Part shown: piece by piece, positions 10,301 through 21,400 of the stretch
How positions within the stretch are numbered: the first letter of the stretch is position 1
Layout: every line of letters begins with the position of its first letter
Program-made: the position numbers and the translations under genes
DNA from: Centropristis striata
Lineage: Eukaryota > Chordata > Actinopteri > Perciformes > Serranidae
Length of the DNA stretch: 64,000 nt
Assembly (NCBI RefSeq): GCF_030273125.1
Contig: NC_081526.1
Coordinates: 26,904,659-26,968,658 of the forward strand
Direction: 5' to 3'
Notes under the pieces: model-generated
The model's input: the letters and a program-made list of their open reading frames with translations, nothing else
Database searches by the model: none
Told to the model about the DNA's origin: nothing

Positions 10301-12308
10301 CATGCCCTTCCTCACAGACTTCTCCTTGCCAGCAGATATGGCTCAGTTCCTAGGTCCTCCTCATGCTATTTTAGTAAGCAAAAAGCCAAAAGCACATAGT
10401 GCCCATGCCAAAGAACAGCAGCAGGAGAGGAGGAAGAAATCTGTTAAAGTCAAGAACAGGGGAGAGATGAAGAAGGTTAAAGAAGATCTGGGGGTTGCTG
10501 TTGAAAGAGGTGTGGAGCTTTTTCATTATTCCACATCCTGTATGACACATTTAATGCTATTTTAGTTTTTTTTTTTTAACCCACTTCTTTGGTGTAGATT
10601 TGCACTAGATGATGCTAGTGAGCAACAAATCTCTTCAACCCCACTGCTGCATTTTCTAACCATCTCATTTATTTCAGGTTTAGGCCTTGACACTGATATG
10701 AAGCCTTTTCTGAAGGTTGTCAGGGACTTTACTGAGGTATGTGAGCAAACCAGATGAAGTATTCATTCTATTTTTAATTACAGAATATCTAATTGCTTTT
10801 AATGATTTGAATGATTTGCTAATTTTGTCACCCAAGGTCAAATCCTTCCCACACAAAACACGCAACTCTGGCAGGAAGCAAAAGTTCAAGAAACAAGTGA
10901 GAGAGGCTACAACCTTCACAGAAATGGAGAGGCATCTAGAAGAAATGATCCCGTGGTGTAAATCAAAGGAGATGGAAAAGGAAAAACGTCTTTTAACCTT
11001 CCTGCACTTAAAATGCCAAAGGCTGAAATGCCTAGAGGCAGCAGGTTACAAGTAAGAGCAAGACTGCAGCATATACATTCAGTGGCCATTTATTAGATAC
11101 AGTATTTGATGTAAATTATATTTTTATTAGTGAGGTCATAGTTAGATGCTGTAGTATACTGGACCACGTTATATTGAGGGGTGTTACTAGTGTTGTCTTC
11201 TTTATTTAATGTAAAGAGGGTGGTAGAACACTATGACTATAAAGAGGTCCAGTACACTACCACCAGTTACTATTATTTCAGTGCTAAGCGGTGGTGGAAG
11301 AAGTATTCAGATTCCTTACATAAGTAAAAGTACTAATACAACCCTGGAATGACTCCACTACAAGTAAAAGTAGAAAGTATCAGCATCAAAATGTACTTAA
11401 AGTATCAAAAGAAAACGTACCTGTTATGCAGAATGGACCCACTCAGATTGTTTTATATATTCCAAAATATATAATTCTATTATTATTAGTGAAAAGCATT
11501 TTCTCAAGGTAAGGGTATTTTTACTAATACACTTTTATGTGGTTTAATTTATAAACATGCTTAATCATTTTTAATTGATCATGTTTTTTATGTTAAATCT
11601 CAACCTGAAAAGTAACTAAAGCTGTCAGCTAAAAGTAGTGGAGTAAAAAGTACAATATTTGCCCCTAAATATAGTAGAGTAGAAGTATAAAGTTACATAA
11701 AATGGAAATACTCATGTAAAGTGCAAGTACCTCATATACATCGTACAGTATATGAGTAAACGTACTTAATTACCTTCCACCACTGGTGCTAAGACATGTC
11801 ATTTAATTAAACCGCATCATAACATTGCATTAGATTGTACAGGTGTAGCTAATGAAGTGGCCACTATGCTTGGAGTTATTAAGGTAAAACTACATATTTT
11901 AATATTCTGTGACAAAGGTGCTTCTGTTACTAACTGTCCATATTTCTATAATGTCTCCTCGTCCCCAGCGTCCAGAGGAGGTTGCGGAGCTTCAGACAGG
12001 AAGCCTGCTGGGCTTCATCTCCTCAAGGGTCAGCGCCGAGAACCTGCCGGTCTCCTGCTGCAACGAGGACACTCGCTCGACTGAGAACTCGTTTTCACTC
12101 ACTCAGGAGTCGGTATAAGCTCTCAGCAATAAGAGCTGGTGTGAAGAAGATATGGCGGAAGAGACAAAAGACTAGGACTGAGTTATCAGAGTCCACGCTG
12201 TCGGAGGACGACCACAGAAACAGGACTGCGTACAAGACGACGTCTGAGACTTCTGTCTGTGAGAGCCATGATGACATAGATGATATATTTGCCTCTGTGG
12301 GCTTGTGA
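7314..12308 (+). CDS. nepro: Nucleolus and neural progenitor protein (NEPRO)
   Basis: A complete gene of nine exons: 7314-7398, 7604-7758, 7880-7968, 9256-9384, 9938-10015, 10214-10509, 10678-10736, 10837-11051 and 11969-12308. They sum to 1446 bases (481 aa), and every junction keeps phase. Recognisable parts are the start MAAEPWNRVNI, VEQCMNRLKIMKLDDALQEL, VLNVVIISMLSRLWVIARGV, a lysine-rich linker in exon 6, FKKQVREATTFTEMERHLEE, a basic segment in exon 9 and the acidic end DDIDDIFASVGL. The order matches vertebrate NEPRO, and human NEPRO is somewhat longer (about 567 aa). The family is nucleolar. Mouse Nepro maintains neural progenitors downstream of Notch, and human variants cause an anauxetic dysplasia like those of RMRP and POP1, which links it to RNase MRP. 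The donors after exons 4 (GTATCC) and 6 (GTGTGG) are weak, but phase and protein continuity support them. Confidence 0.92.
8112..8529. mobile_element. Decayed hAT-like MITE in nepro intron 3
   Basis: It begins CAGGGTACCCGGGGGTCTT and ends CTGCAGAGACCCTG, so the outer bases are inverted (CAGGGT/ACCCTG). The interior is repeated AAGTCTTAAA-type sequence, a pattern I recognise from fish hAT-like repeats. No clear 8-bp target duplication remains. Confidence 0.55.
8655..8760 (-). mobile_element. SINE fragment in nepro intron 3
   Basis: TGGGGGGCTGGAGCC, ATCCCAGCTGACATTGGG and the following GTGGAGGGGTACAACC match one end of the fuller element at 16304-16650. Only that end is present. Confidence 0.65.
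8800..9000. repeat. Fragment of an interspersed fish repeat
   Basis: The run containing TTTCATGGAACTTGGTGG, GGTCAAGGAAGAACCCAT and CAGAGCTCTGCGCTCTCC resembles a repeat I recall from many fish genomes. The class is uncertain. It lies inside nepro intron 3 and shows no coding capacity. Confidence 0.4.
11080..11866. mobile_element. TIR element in nepro intron 8, split by a hAT insertion
   Basis: The left end CAGTGGCCATTTATTAGATA and the right end, ending near GAAGTGGCCACTA, are inverted versions of one terminus (CAGTGGCCACTT-type). The interior is split by the hAT element 11289-11785 plus its target duplication, so the original element was about 280 bp. No coding capacity. Confidence 0.7.
11289..11785 (+). 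mobile_element. hAT non-autonomous element with 8-bp target duplication
   Basis: The termini CGGTGGTGGAAG and CTTCCACCACTG are inverted repeats. GTGCTAAG is present directly outside both ends (11281-11288 and 11786-11793), the 8-bp duplication expected for hAT transposition. The interior is A+T-rich with repeated AAGTAAAAGTA motifs, and there is no transposase. It belongs to the same family as the interrupted copy at about 5690-7155. Confidence 0.88.
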
Positions 12309-12506
12309 CACTTTAGAACACACTGCCAAGGAAACAAATGACTATGCAGTTTAAACGTGCCTTTGTTTTGTAAGGAAAGGTGGAATTTCATGTGGAAGGA
12401 AAAGTGATGATTCAACACTATGAATGTTATACAGATGCTAAACAGCAGCTGTTACTGTTAAAGCTGTTCGAGTTTTTTTGCCTGTATCGGATATGACAGT
12501 GTCGAG

Positions 12507-13318
12507 CAGACCTGGGCATTGGGCGGCCCGCGGGCCACATCCTGCATGCATACCCATCTGCAAAGAAACGCGTTCCACAAAATACACTGAGTTACCTCGG
12601 CACCTTGTCAAAAACACATTTCTTTTTGCATAAAGTTAATAAATTACTGCTTTACTGCATAACATGCATGCTCTATGTTGTTTTTGTGGTTTGAATGTAT
12701 GTTTAGTAGCATTCTTGGCTGAATGACGGTCGACTCTTTAAATGATATTTCACAGGATTTATTTAAAATCATAGCTCCATGAAAATAAACATAAGACATT
12801 CCTTGGTCACCTTGTGAATCCACCATAAGCATTAGCACTTGAGCAAATAAGCACTTTTACTATAGTTAAGACAACAAATATAGCCACTAATACATGACAG
12901 AAGAAAATAAACTTTAACAAACCTTGTACCCCTCTCAGCAAGGCAATATAGAAGCCTTTTTCATACTTTATATAAACTTTATATGAATGACGAGGCACTC
13001 ATTAAAATAAAAGCATCACAACATTGTAAAACACCTAAAAAAACAAGCTTTTATAATACAAAAACACCAATAGGAACCTTGCTAAAGGCCATTTTCAGTT
13101 GTGTTTAAAATAAATGGAAAAGTGATATAGTGATTGGAGTATTTACTACTTTTTACTGCTATATTTGATTTACTCCACATTAACAGTCTGATCATAACAT
13201 GTATTATCAGTAGCAGCTCAAAACCAGATAATTTACTGTATTTTAAAAAGTGATTAAATAAATATTGAGCAAAATTTAGCTCAGAGTTTTGGTCCGGCCC
13301 CCGCAACCGGACAGGAAA
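12507..13318. mobile_element. hAT-like remnant
   Basis: The left part CAGACCTGGGCATTGGGCGG followed by CCCGCGGGCCACATCC, and the right part GGTCCGGCCCCCGCAACC, resemble the ends of hAT elements that begin CAGxxxTGGGC and contain GGCCCGCGGGCC. The interior is AT-rich and non-coding, and no target duplication was identified. Confidence 0.4.
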
Positions 13319-13610
13319 CAGAGAGAGAGGGATGCGGCATGCAACAAAGGCACCAGGCTTTATAGCATCTTACTGAGTATATATTTGTCTATTTTCTAGT
13401 CAAAATATCACATCACACTTAATAAACATCTTCAAGAAATCTCTTCATTTTTTTTATAAGCACAAGTCCTGTTCAAAGGCAGATTCAGCTCTTGTTTGAT
13501 GTATTAGGGGCTGAATAATAAGGTTTTTAGACATTTTAAATGGATAAACTTCAGGCAAATCATGAAGAACTTCTCCTGACAAATTACCCTTTGTCTCAGA
13601 ATGACAAAAA

Positions 13611-13900
13611 CATTGAATGCTTTAGACCCTTAAACCTTCATACCAGTCATTTAATTTGAAATATTTTGAAGTGTGCATGCTTTAACAAATAACAGTTACT
13701 CTCAAATGATATGCTTGATATTTCAAGACTGAAATCCAAAATATGCAAGAAATATCAAGTTATGTTTGTTCCTCTTCTGTTTTCAAGTGTATTCAGAAAT
13801 GTCAATAAAAACAATAATCTTCCCAGGCACTAGAGATGTTAAAGTGAGACATGACAGGTGAATATATGGGGGCAGATATGGCCATTAAACTTGCACAGCT
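13611..13900. repeat. Local duplicated segment, copy A
   Basis: Shares TGAATGCTTTAGACCCTTAA, TTCATACCAGTCATTTAATT, AGTTACTCTCAAAT and TCAAGTTATGTTTGTTCCT with copy B at 15791-16856, in the same order. It lacks the two insertions found in copy B and therefore preserves both empty sites. Confidence 0.8.
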
Positions 13901-15719
13901 CACACTTTGAGTATGTTTTATCACTGGCATTAGCCATGAAAAAAATCAGTTTTCACCATGTTTTGACTTGAAACTCTGTAAAACCTTCAGAATATTGATA
14001 GAATGAAGCTGGAATTTTTGATGTATGTATGTAGGGAAAACTGGAGTGGATATTTCTGGCTCAGAGTTTAGGAACTCTGAGAAAAAAACCCTTAAAGAGA
14101 TGTATTGTAAAATGATGTAAATGATGTAAAAATCCCACATTATACAGGTACAGGTGAATAGGGTGTTTTAACTGATACATATATTGCCATGAAACTTCCC
14201 CAGTTGATTAAAAAGGAAGAATTATTTTTTGTATTGTAAGATTCAGAAATGTTATGTTTAAATATGCAAATAAGGCACGTACAATGCTAAGTTTTGACTG
14301 TAATGTTATCAGAAAATGCAGAAAAACCCCAAATCTCAAAATTGACCAGTGCATGAAAAAAAAAAATTGTCTGTAGTGATTTTCCTTAGCTATAACTGTT
14401 CACATTAATATACATTCTGGATGCATTCAGTTCTTATGCTCATGAAACTGGTTCAAAGAGATAATCGGTTTCGGAAATTAGAGACTCTGACCGTAATAGT
14501 CATTCAGCCATTTAGGATTATCTTTCACTTCACTGAGGAAAAACATAATGACACAATGTAATGAACTTGGATTGTCCCTGCACACTGAGCCAATATGTTT
14601 TATGATACTAAACACCAAATGAGGCTTTAGTCCCTTTCAGATGGCTACAGGGTGCATACAGTGAAATACCTTATCAGAACTAAGTGCACATCCTGTTCCA
14701 CCCTCTAAAGACCCTCCACAGTATAATAAGATACTATTTTTAGTTTAATGAACTGTGAAATACTGCCAATGCCTATTTTAAGCAGTAAAAGCCATAAGTG
14801 TTAGATCCCATGTCTAAAGGGCTTTTTAAGGCCCTCGTGTTATTTCTGGCTCCACCTGGTGGAAGTGATAATTTAATGCACTGGATGATTAGTTCCAGAC
14901 TGTAGATTGCGCTCTGGGAATATAGAATGAATGCCTCAACCCTGTTTGTAATGGCCTTGGCAGAGGCAGCAGAAGAAAGCAGAGGTGGCAGTGTTTGGTA
15001 GAATTGAATGTGTGCCTCCAGAGACTGTGAGTGCTGATATGAACCGAGAACACACTTGCCCCTGTTGTTCCAGGCCTTTGAAGTCTAGTATAAGGGCTGT
15101 GCAGGTACAAGTGCACACAGCATCAAAACCATGCAGGTGTCTGGCAGTCCATAGCGACTATGATTGCTCAGGAGTAGAGGCTGTGCACCGAATTAGAAGC
15201 TAAAGGGTTAGTTTTGTTGCAGCCTGTGCTTTTCTTGCCCACCCTCTTATCATCCTCTGCCAAAGAAGACACAGTCCTCCCATCTGCACAAATACAACAG
15301 TGCACTTTTCTTCCCCCTCACTGAGCACCGACTGGGTTGAGTTATAGTCTCACATCATCCCACCAGCTTTATGTGTGCATGTGACTCTGCAGATTCGTGA
15401 TTCCTGTGCTTTCATCTAAATCAGTTAATCAAGGTCAACGTTTGTACTGTAAAGGAGCAGAGGAAAAGCTATGAATGCCTGCATCATATTCACATGGGCA
15501 CATAGGAAGTCACACCATGTTTTTCTCTGCATGAAGTTTAAGTGACTGTGCCAAATGCCATTGGTATTCAGATGTTTGCACTTGATGAGTTACAATTTAG
15601 GCACAAGTGGAACAAACATGCCAGCAAAACCTTCAAAACATTTTCTAAATGTGTGCTCTATTGAACACACATTGCCAATATTTTCAAAGTGAAAGCACCA
15701 GTGTAAAACTAACTCTACT

Positions 15720-15789
15720 CTTTTTTTCCCTGTAAGTCACTTTGGATAAAAGCGTCTGCTAAATGACTAAATGTAAAATGTAAATGTAC
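15720..15789 (+). mobile_element. SINE/LINE 3' tail fragment
   Basis: Contains GTAAGTCACTTTGGATAAAA followed by GCGTCTGCTAAATGACTAAA and ATGTAAATGT. This is a widespread tail in fish genomes shared by several SINEs and L2-type LINEs. Only the tail is recognisable; it sits directly left of duplicated segment B. Confidence 0.7.
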
Positions 15790-15862
15790 TTGAATGCTTT
15801 AGACCCTTAAACCTTCATACCAGTCATTTAATTTGAAATATTTTTAAGTGTGCTTGCTTTAA

Positions 15863-16289
15863 CCCTCTGAAGTCCATCAATTTATTGAAAATACACATAT
15901 TTAATTTGCAGTAATAACTTTATTTATATAGGATGTAGACAAGCTGAGAAAGCTAGTTAAAGTGCAATCACAGGAGCTTTCACAGTGTGCCATTTGTGTT
16001 TCTAGACCATTTTTAAATTGTGAATTTTCTTTCTACAATTAAAACTATTACTATTTTTAATTTACATGCAAATAGACTGTAAAAAAAATGGTACATTTCC
16101 ATAGACACATGTCTTTTGTTTGTATTTTCAGTTCTTGGCTGCTTTATACTTTGTTAATTAAAAATAAAATGAAAAATCTGACTGAAAATGGAGCCATGCA
16201 TGTGATGTAAGGACAGACTGAAAGATGCTTAACAGAGACAGAAATGAAAGTTGACAAATTTGAACCAAAATCTCCTAGACTTCAGAGGT
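15863..16289. mobile_element. piggyBac-like MITE (427 bp)
   Basis: Termini CCCTCTGAAGTCC and GACTTCAGAGGT are inverted repeats, flanked by TTAA at 15859-15862 and 16290-16293. Copy A of the surrounding segment has a single TTTAAC at the same point (near 13681), which gives the pre-insertion site. No coding capacity. Confidence 0.85.
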
Positions 16290-16303
16290 TTAACAAAGAG
16301 AAC

Positions 16304-16650
16304 ATTCATTCGTTAATTCATTATTCTTCTCTGGGTCGTGGGGGGCTGGAGCCTATCCCAGCTGACATTGGGTGAGAGGCGGGTACACCCTGGACAGGTC
16401 GCCAGACTATCACATAGAGACAGACAACCATTCACGCTCTCATTCACTCCTACGGACGATTTAGAGTTACCAATTAAAGCTATATGCATGTTCTTGGACT
16501 GTGGGAGGAAGCTGGAGTACCCGGTGAGAACCCACGCTGACACGGGGAGAACATGCAAACTCCACACAGAAGAGCCGCAGGCGGGAGGCGAACCGGCGAC
16601 CCTCTTGCTGTGAGGCAAGAGTGCTAATCACTACACCACTGTGTAGCCCT
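16304..16650 (-). mobile_element. tRNA-derived SINE with 11-bp target duplication
   Basis: ACAAAGAGAAC occurs directly outside both ends (16293-16303 and 16651-16661). Read on the minus strand, the element starts with a tRNA-like head: GTGGTGTAGTGATTAGCAC near 16640-16622 resembles box A, and GGTTCGCCTCC at 16594-16584 resembles box B. A fish-type body with CATGTTCTCCCCGTGTCAGC follows. The related fragment at 8655-8760 shares its distal end. The 91-101 codon open frames here are incidental. Confidence 0.85.
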
Positions 16651-18842
16651 ACAAAGAGAACAGTTACTCTCAAATTATATTCTTGATATTTCAAGACTAA
16701 AATTCCATATGCAAGACAGGTAATTTCAATATCAAGTTATCAAGTTATGTTTGTTCCTGTTTGTTTATACAGTAATGTCAATAAAAATGATCATCTTCCC
16801 AGCCAGTAGAGATGTAAAAGGAAGACACTACAAGGTGAATTAGGTAGATCGCCATTAAACTTCCCCAACTTTCCCCAGCTATGTTGCAAATAATTTCCTA
16901 AAGTGAAAGCACCATTGTTTAACTAACTCTACGGAAAGATGCAGCAGGCATGTGTGCCTTGTGGAAAATCCATTTTGTAAATTAAAAACTGAGGATGATG
17001 GAGGGTATTTTTATTTTGCTTGACTTTTGACCTTGCTTCTTTTAAATATAAAGTTCATAAATTCAATACAGAATGAATCGACAGCAATGACAGCCTGTAC
17101 ATAATGTCACCAACCAGACTGTGGGCTGTTGCGGTGAATAAAAATGTACTTATATTAACTGACCTCAACTCAGCCTCTTGAAGTAATGGAATGCTTAAGG
17201 AGACTTGACAATGTGTTGCCAGTAAGCAATAATAAAATGTAAAATGATGCCATGTAGCTGTCGGTAATTACAGCAAACGTACTTACTGAAACTAATCAGC
17301 TATAATAAATAAAAAATCCTACCCAGTTCCAGAATGGCTTAGCCAATTTATACAATAGCTTCACTGTGGTTCATGTAGTTATTAATTTTTTCAGCTGAAC
17401 ACCTGAAGATCCTGCATCATTATCTGGCTGCAGCTGCTTCAGCTTAGAGTGGGGAGACTGTAAACTGTCTGTCTACTTCTGTCAGCCAAGAGGTATTTAA
17501 TAGAATATAATTGTAAATATATAGTTCTACATGGTTGAGTTCAGTGCTGGAATTGTGCATATTTTTGTAGCAATAACTTGTTCTCCGGGGATTTTGTGAA
17601 TGCATCAGTTATGGCCTGCGGGCATAATATGACCTAAAACAGGAGAAAGAATTTAAAGATGCTGTTCTTCAATTTATTTTCCTCTCACCTTAATAGCAAC
17701 CAGGGAATAGAGCACATGCAGTTAATGTTGCAGGGTCTCAATTTTTGTATGACATGGTGCTAAGGGGTTCCCCGCATTTATACTCAGAGGTATATATAAT
17801 CAATCACATCATTACCTCCACAGAGACAACAAAGAAAGTAGAGCCAGAGAGGCCAAGTGCATGAAGCTCTTGAAGTGCTATTCATTAGTCAGCCTGGTCA
17901 CTAATATCTTAGTGATCTAAAGCGTGTATTTGTACCAAGTCCATGAATAAAGTGAAAACAAGCAGAGGAAACATGAAAGGTCAAAATCCTCATTAAGGCC
18001 AGAGAGGGACATTGAATAAAAACAGTACAGCCAATACATTTTTGTTGTAGTGTCTCCCCCTCACCTATAGGGGCTTTCAATCCCAGTTCATTTCATTTGT
18101 TCTAGATATATGACTATGTACAGAAAAAGAGTAATACGATTTCTCAATACTCTGTTCAGCAGGTTTTATTAGCACATTTGTATTCCGTACACTGCACAAT
18201 CCCGAATGGCTCTTTTACAATACAACAAAGCCCCATACACCGCTCGACTTATGACTGTTGCACTTTTCAGCATTGGCTCTTCAGCAAGACTCAATGTGGC
18301 CCTATATTCCTGCCCTATACATCACATCAGGACAGACCCCACTTATCTACACGCTCCCCTCTCACATGGTGCTATCAGCGTTAAGTTCACAGTTTCCCAC
18401 AAGGCCTTGTGTCTTGAATATCAAGTAGGTCGTCGTTTACTTCTTGTACCACCATGACAGGAAGTACCAAAGTTCCTTCACACAGGAAATATAACATACA
18501 AAAAAAGTACATGTTTATTCAAGAGTGTGGCATCTGCTCTATCTGCTTTAATGTCTGTGTCCAAGAATATATGTGTGAAAACCCTCCAGAGCATAGGGTG
18601 GTCCTTCATCAGTGCCATACACTAAGAGAGCTGAGACCTGTAACATATTATACGTGTGTGCTCTATTCCCCTGATACAATTAAGATGGAGAGAAAATAAA
18701 GAGTGCACACCTTTATATTCTTTTTCATGTTTGAGGCCAATGTCTATGAACCCGTGCTAACAAAATCTGTTGGGAGAGCATAGTGACAAGCTCTTACTCA
18801 ACTCTATAAATATGAGCTATAAAAGCCCCCAAACGCACCATT

Positions 18843-18905
18843 ACCATCCATCCATTTACTTTCTACACTCACTTATTCTCATTCAGGGCCATAGGGCAAT
18901 GTTAC
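18843..18905. repeat. Short SINE/LINE fragment
   Basis: CCATCCATCCATTTACTTTC followed by TTATTCTCATTCAGGGCC resembles the distal end of the same repeat class as 16304-16650. Only about 60 bases are recognisable. Confidence 0.4.
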
Positions 18906-20189
18906 GGCACTGCAACAAAGAAATGGCACCGCCTGTAATGTTACTCATTGTAGACTATATGAGAATTAGATTTCTAATATTCTAATATTTTTAAGAAGCA
19001 AATAGTTGAAGCAGTGGTCAGTTGAAAAGGGAGCCGGCCCCAGCAGATAGCCTGTTATTGCCAAGAAAAGTGCACACAGTTTTATGAGGATTTTTTGTAA
19101 ATGGACCAAAAGAGTTTTAAACGTCACTAGTGTTAAAAAGCCAAACCAGTGTTTATTTTATTATATTTTATTTAGCCACTACTATATGGTTTGTTGCACT
19201 GAACATCACAAAAAAATCATTTTGCAAACACTCGCGCGAGTTCTTGAAATTTGGTTGTATATTGTACCATTTAAGGCATTAATTTAAATTAATTTCTATG
19301 CACATACAATCTACAAGACGCAATAATATTGATGTTAACAATTTTTAAGCAAAAATGTATGGGTTCCACCTTCTAAGATGTGTGTATTTCTCATAATTCT
19401 ATGATTATTAAATTTATATCTTTGGATAATGGACTTTTGGTGAGACAAAAGACATTATAAAAGTTTAAATACTTATGATAGACACGTTTTCACAATTTCC
19501 TGACATGTTAAAGTAAAAAAAGTTAATAAATCATGAATATAATATAATATAGTAAAATAAATAAAGTTGTAGTAGACCTGCATCATCTTTGTAATTCATC
19601 AAAAATCTAAAACTGGAAGTAAAAACATTTGGAATAAGTCTGAAACTAAAGTGGTCAGCCAAATTATTAAAGATACTTAATTTATAGAATAGAGAAAATA
19701 AGAGTTAAACAAATTCACAAGATATAAACACATGTTAAAAATCTAATTGTATTTTATTTATAACACATGCACTATACATACAGCGTCAAACATCAATTTT
19801 ACGTCAGTTTCTTAGAGGAAATAGTTATTTTTGAAGAAAGAAAAAGCAAAATACACAGGGTTGAAATATTAAAATAACTCAACATAATAGTGAAGTAACT
19901 ATGAGCACGATGAGCAATTAAACAACAATAGTGAAAATAGATCAAATAAAATATAAAAATAAGAAGCTGAGGAAGTGGCTAGAATAAATGTAATCCACAC
20001 ACAGAGGGTTTTATCTAACTAAGTAACCTAATTATTTATTATTATTTTCTTTTTGCAGCACTCGTGTTATGCAGTAAACGGTTAGGCGTTTTTTTTGTCT
20101 TCCAGATCTTTATTGACAATGAGAGAAAAACAGGCACTCAGGATATAAACAAGACATACAAAGAAAATTGTGAGTTACAGTATGTGTAA

Positions 20190-20193
<4 letters not shown>

Positions 20194-20232
<39 letters not shown>
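20194..20232. repeat. TA microsatellite running into a short CA tract
   Basis: About 15 uninterrupted TA units followed by ACACACACA. A simple repeat. Confidence 0.95.
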
Positions 20233-20460
20233 AATAAAATAATAACACAATAAGGCACATAGAGTATACTTTTATACTATTCTGGGGTTTCTGAAAATAA
20301 GCTTTCAAAATGTTGCAGAGTGCGTTCACAGTTCTTATTTGACATCAGCTCTAAAGTCTCGATATAAAATTTAAATTCTATTGTAAAAACTAAAGTTTGG
20401 GAGGGATTTGGAAAACTTCATCTTGTGGATGTGAAACTTACCCATCAGAAGCATAAGATA

Positions 20461-21094
20461 TACTAGAATCACTCAGAGCTCCCTCCACAAACTCCAGCTG
20501 ATGCTGAACGCTGCTGTCCGAATTTTAACAGGAGCCAAAAAATACCACCACATAACTCCAGCTTTAGCAGCTGGAATTTTACTGGCTAGCCATTTTATTC
20601 AGAATTGATTTTAAAATTATTTTACTCACGTTTAAAGCTTTACATGCCTTTGCCCCTATTTATATCTCTGATCTTCTGGTCCCCTATGTCCCAATGCATG
20701 CACTGAGATCTGTGGATGGGGCTCTACTGGTGCTCCCTAGATCCCGGCTGGTGACCAAGGGTGACCGGGCATTTGCTGTTAGTCTCTGGAACTCTCTACC
20801 CCTTGAGGTCAGACAGGCTTCATCACTAGCCTCTTTTAAATCCCTACTGAAAACTTTCTTTTATCGTAAAGCCTTTTTAACTACATAATCTCTTGGTTAT
20901 TTTTCTCCCCCAACTCTTGCCACTTTCTATGTTTTGACATTTGTAATTCCAATTTGTCTGCATTGCACTTTGCTTGTTGTTTTAATTGTAATGTTTATCT
21001 GTCATCCATCCATCTGTGTTTTTATCTCCTGCCTGTAAAGCACTTTGTAACTTTGTTAGGAAAAGTGCTATACAAATAAAGTTTATTATTATTA

Positions 21095-21149
<55 letters not shown>
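20461..21149 (+). mobile_element. L2/Maui-like LINE, 3' end with ATT-repeat tail
   Basis: The three frames together contain reverse-transcriptase C-terminal motifs: LQLMLNAAVRILTGA near 20490 and RLVTKGDRAFAVSLWNSLP at about 20748-20804 (64-codon open frame 20694-20888). The UTR ends AAAGTGCTATACAAATAAAG at about 21062-21081 and is followed by an ATT repeat to 21149. This is a classic 5'-truncated L2 copy with interrupted frames. It ends about 95 bases upstream of the candidate ralb promoter. Confidence 0.85.
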
Positions 21150-21239
21150 CCCACAAATGTTTAGAGAAGGTATATTAAACGGTTAAGCGGTGACGAGCCT
21201 CAGTGCAAATCAAAATAACCGACGACAGGACTGAGAGGT

Positions 21240-21400
21240 GGTGGTGACGTCACATCCTGTCATCTGGAGTTTTACATCCGGAAGGTGGGGCTTTTGTTGC
21301 AGGAGCGGTTTGCTTTTGGAGAACCAATGCCTCGAAATGCTCTATTAATGCAGTCATCAAGATAACATCAACCGAGGGCAGAAATACAAATCCTGCTTTG
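21240..21400 (+). promoter_or_regulatory. Candidate TATA-less promoter and non-coding first exon, probably of ralb
   Basis: A G+C-richer island in AT-rich surroundings carries a full CRE, TGACGTCA (21245-21252), an ETS site, ACATCCGGAAGG (21274-21285), and a forward CCAAT box near 21324. A strong splice donor follows, TTG/GTAAGG at 21401. No open frame with a convincing start precedes the donor, as expected for a non-coding exon. The next + strand coding exon with an upstream acceptor is ralb at 33154, and mammalian RALB also has a non-coding first exon followed by a long intron. The assignment to ralb is inference; another gene starting here cannot be excluded. Confidence 0.5.

Larger units (their letters stand above)
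15791..16856. repeat. Local duplicated segment, copy B, with two insertions
   Basis: Matches copy A (13611-13900), but the match is broken by a TTAA-flanked MITE (15863-16289) and a SINE (16304-16650). After the SINE the match resumes at CAGTTACTCTCAAAT and runs to about 16856. Confidence 0.8.
12309..20460. other. Gene-free, repeat-rich interval downstream of nepro
   Basis: No exon or RNA gene found. AATAAA at 12638-12643 is a possible nepro polyadenylation signal. Contents include a hAT-like remnant (about 12507-13318), a duplicated local segment (13611-13900 and 15791-16856) carrying a MITE and a SINE, a SINE/LINE tail (about 15720-15789), a repeat fragment near 18843-18905, AT-rich DNA at 19100-20100 and a TA microsatellite at about 20194-20232. 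Open frames here are short and uncorrelated with splice signals. Confidence 0.55.

Noticed and set aside
16313..16618. 101- and 91-codon open frames, and a tRNA gene call on the minus strand
   Set aside because: Both belong to the SINE; the tRNA-like head is a degenerate pol III promoter and does not fold as a complete tRNA by eye.
20694..20888. 64-codon open frame as a host gene
   Set aside because: It is the C-terminal end of an L2-type reverse transcriptase in a 5'-truncated LINE.
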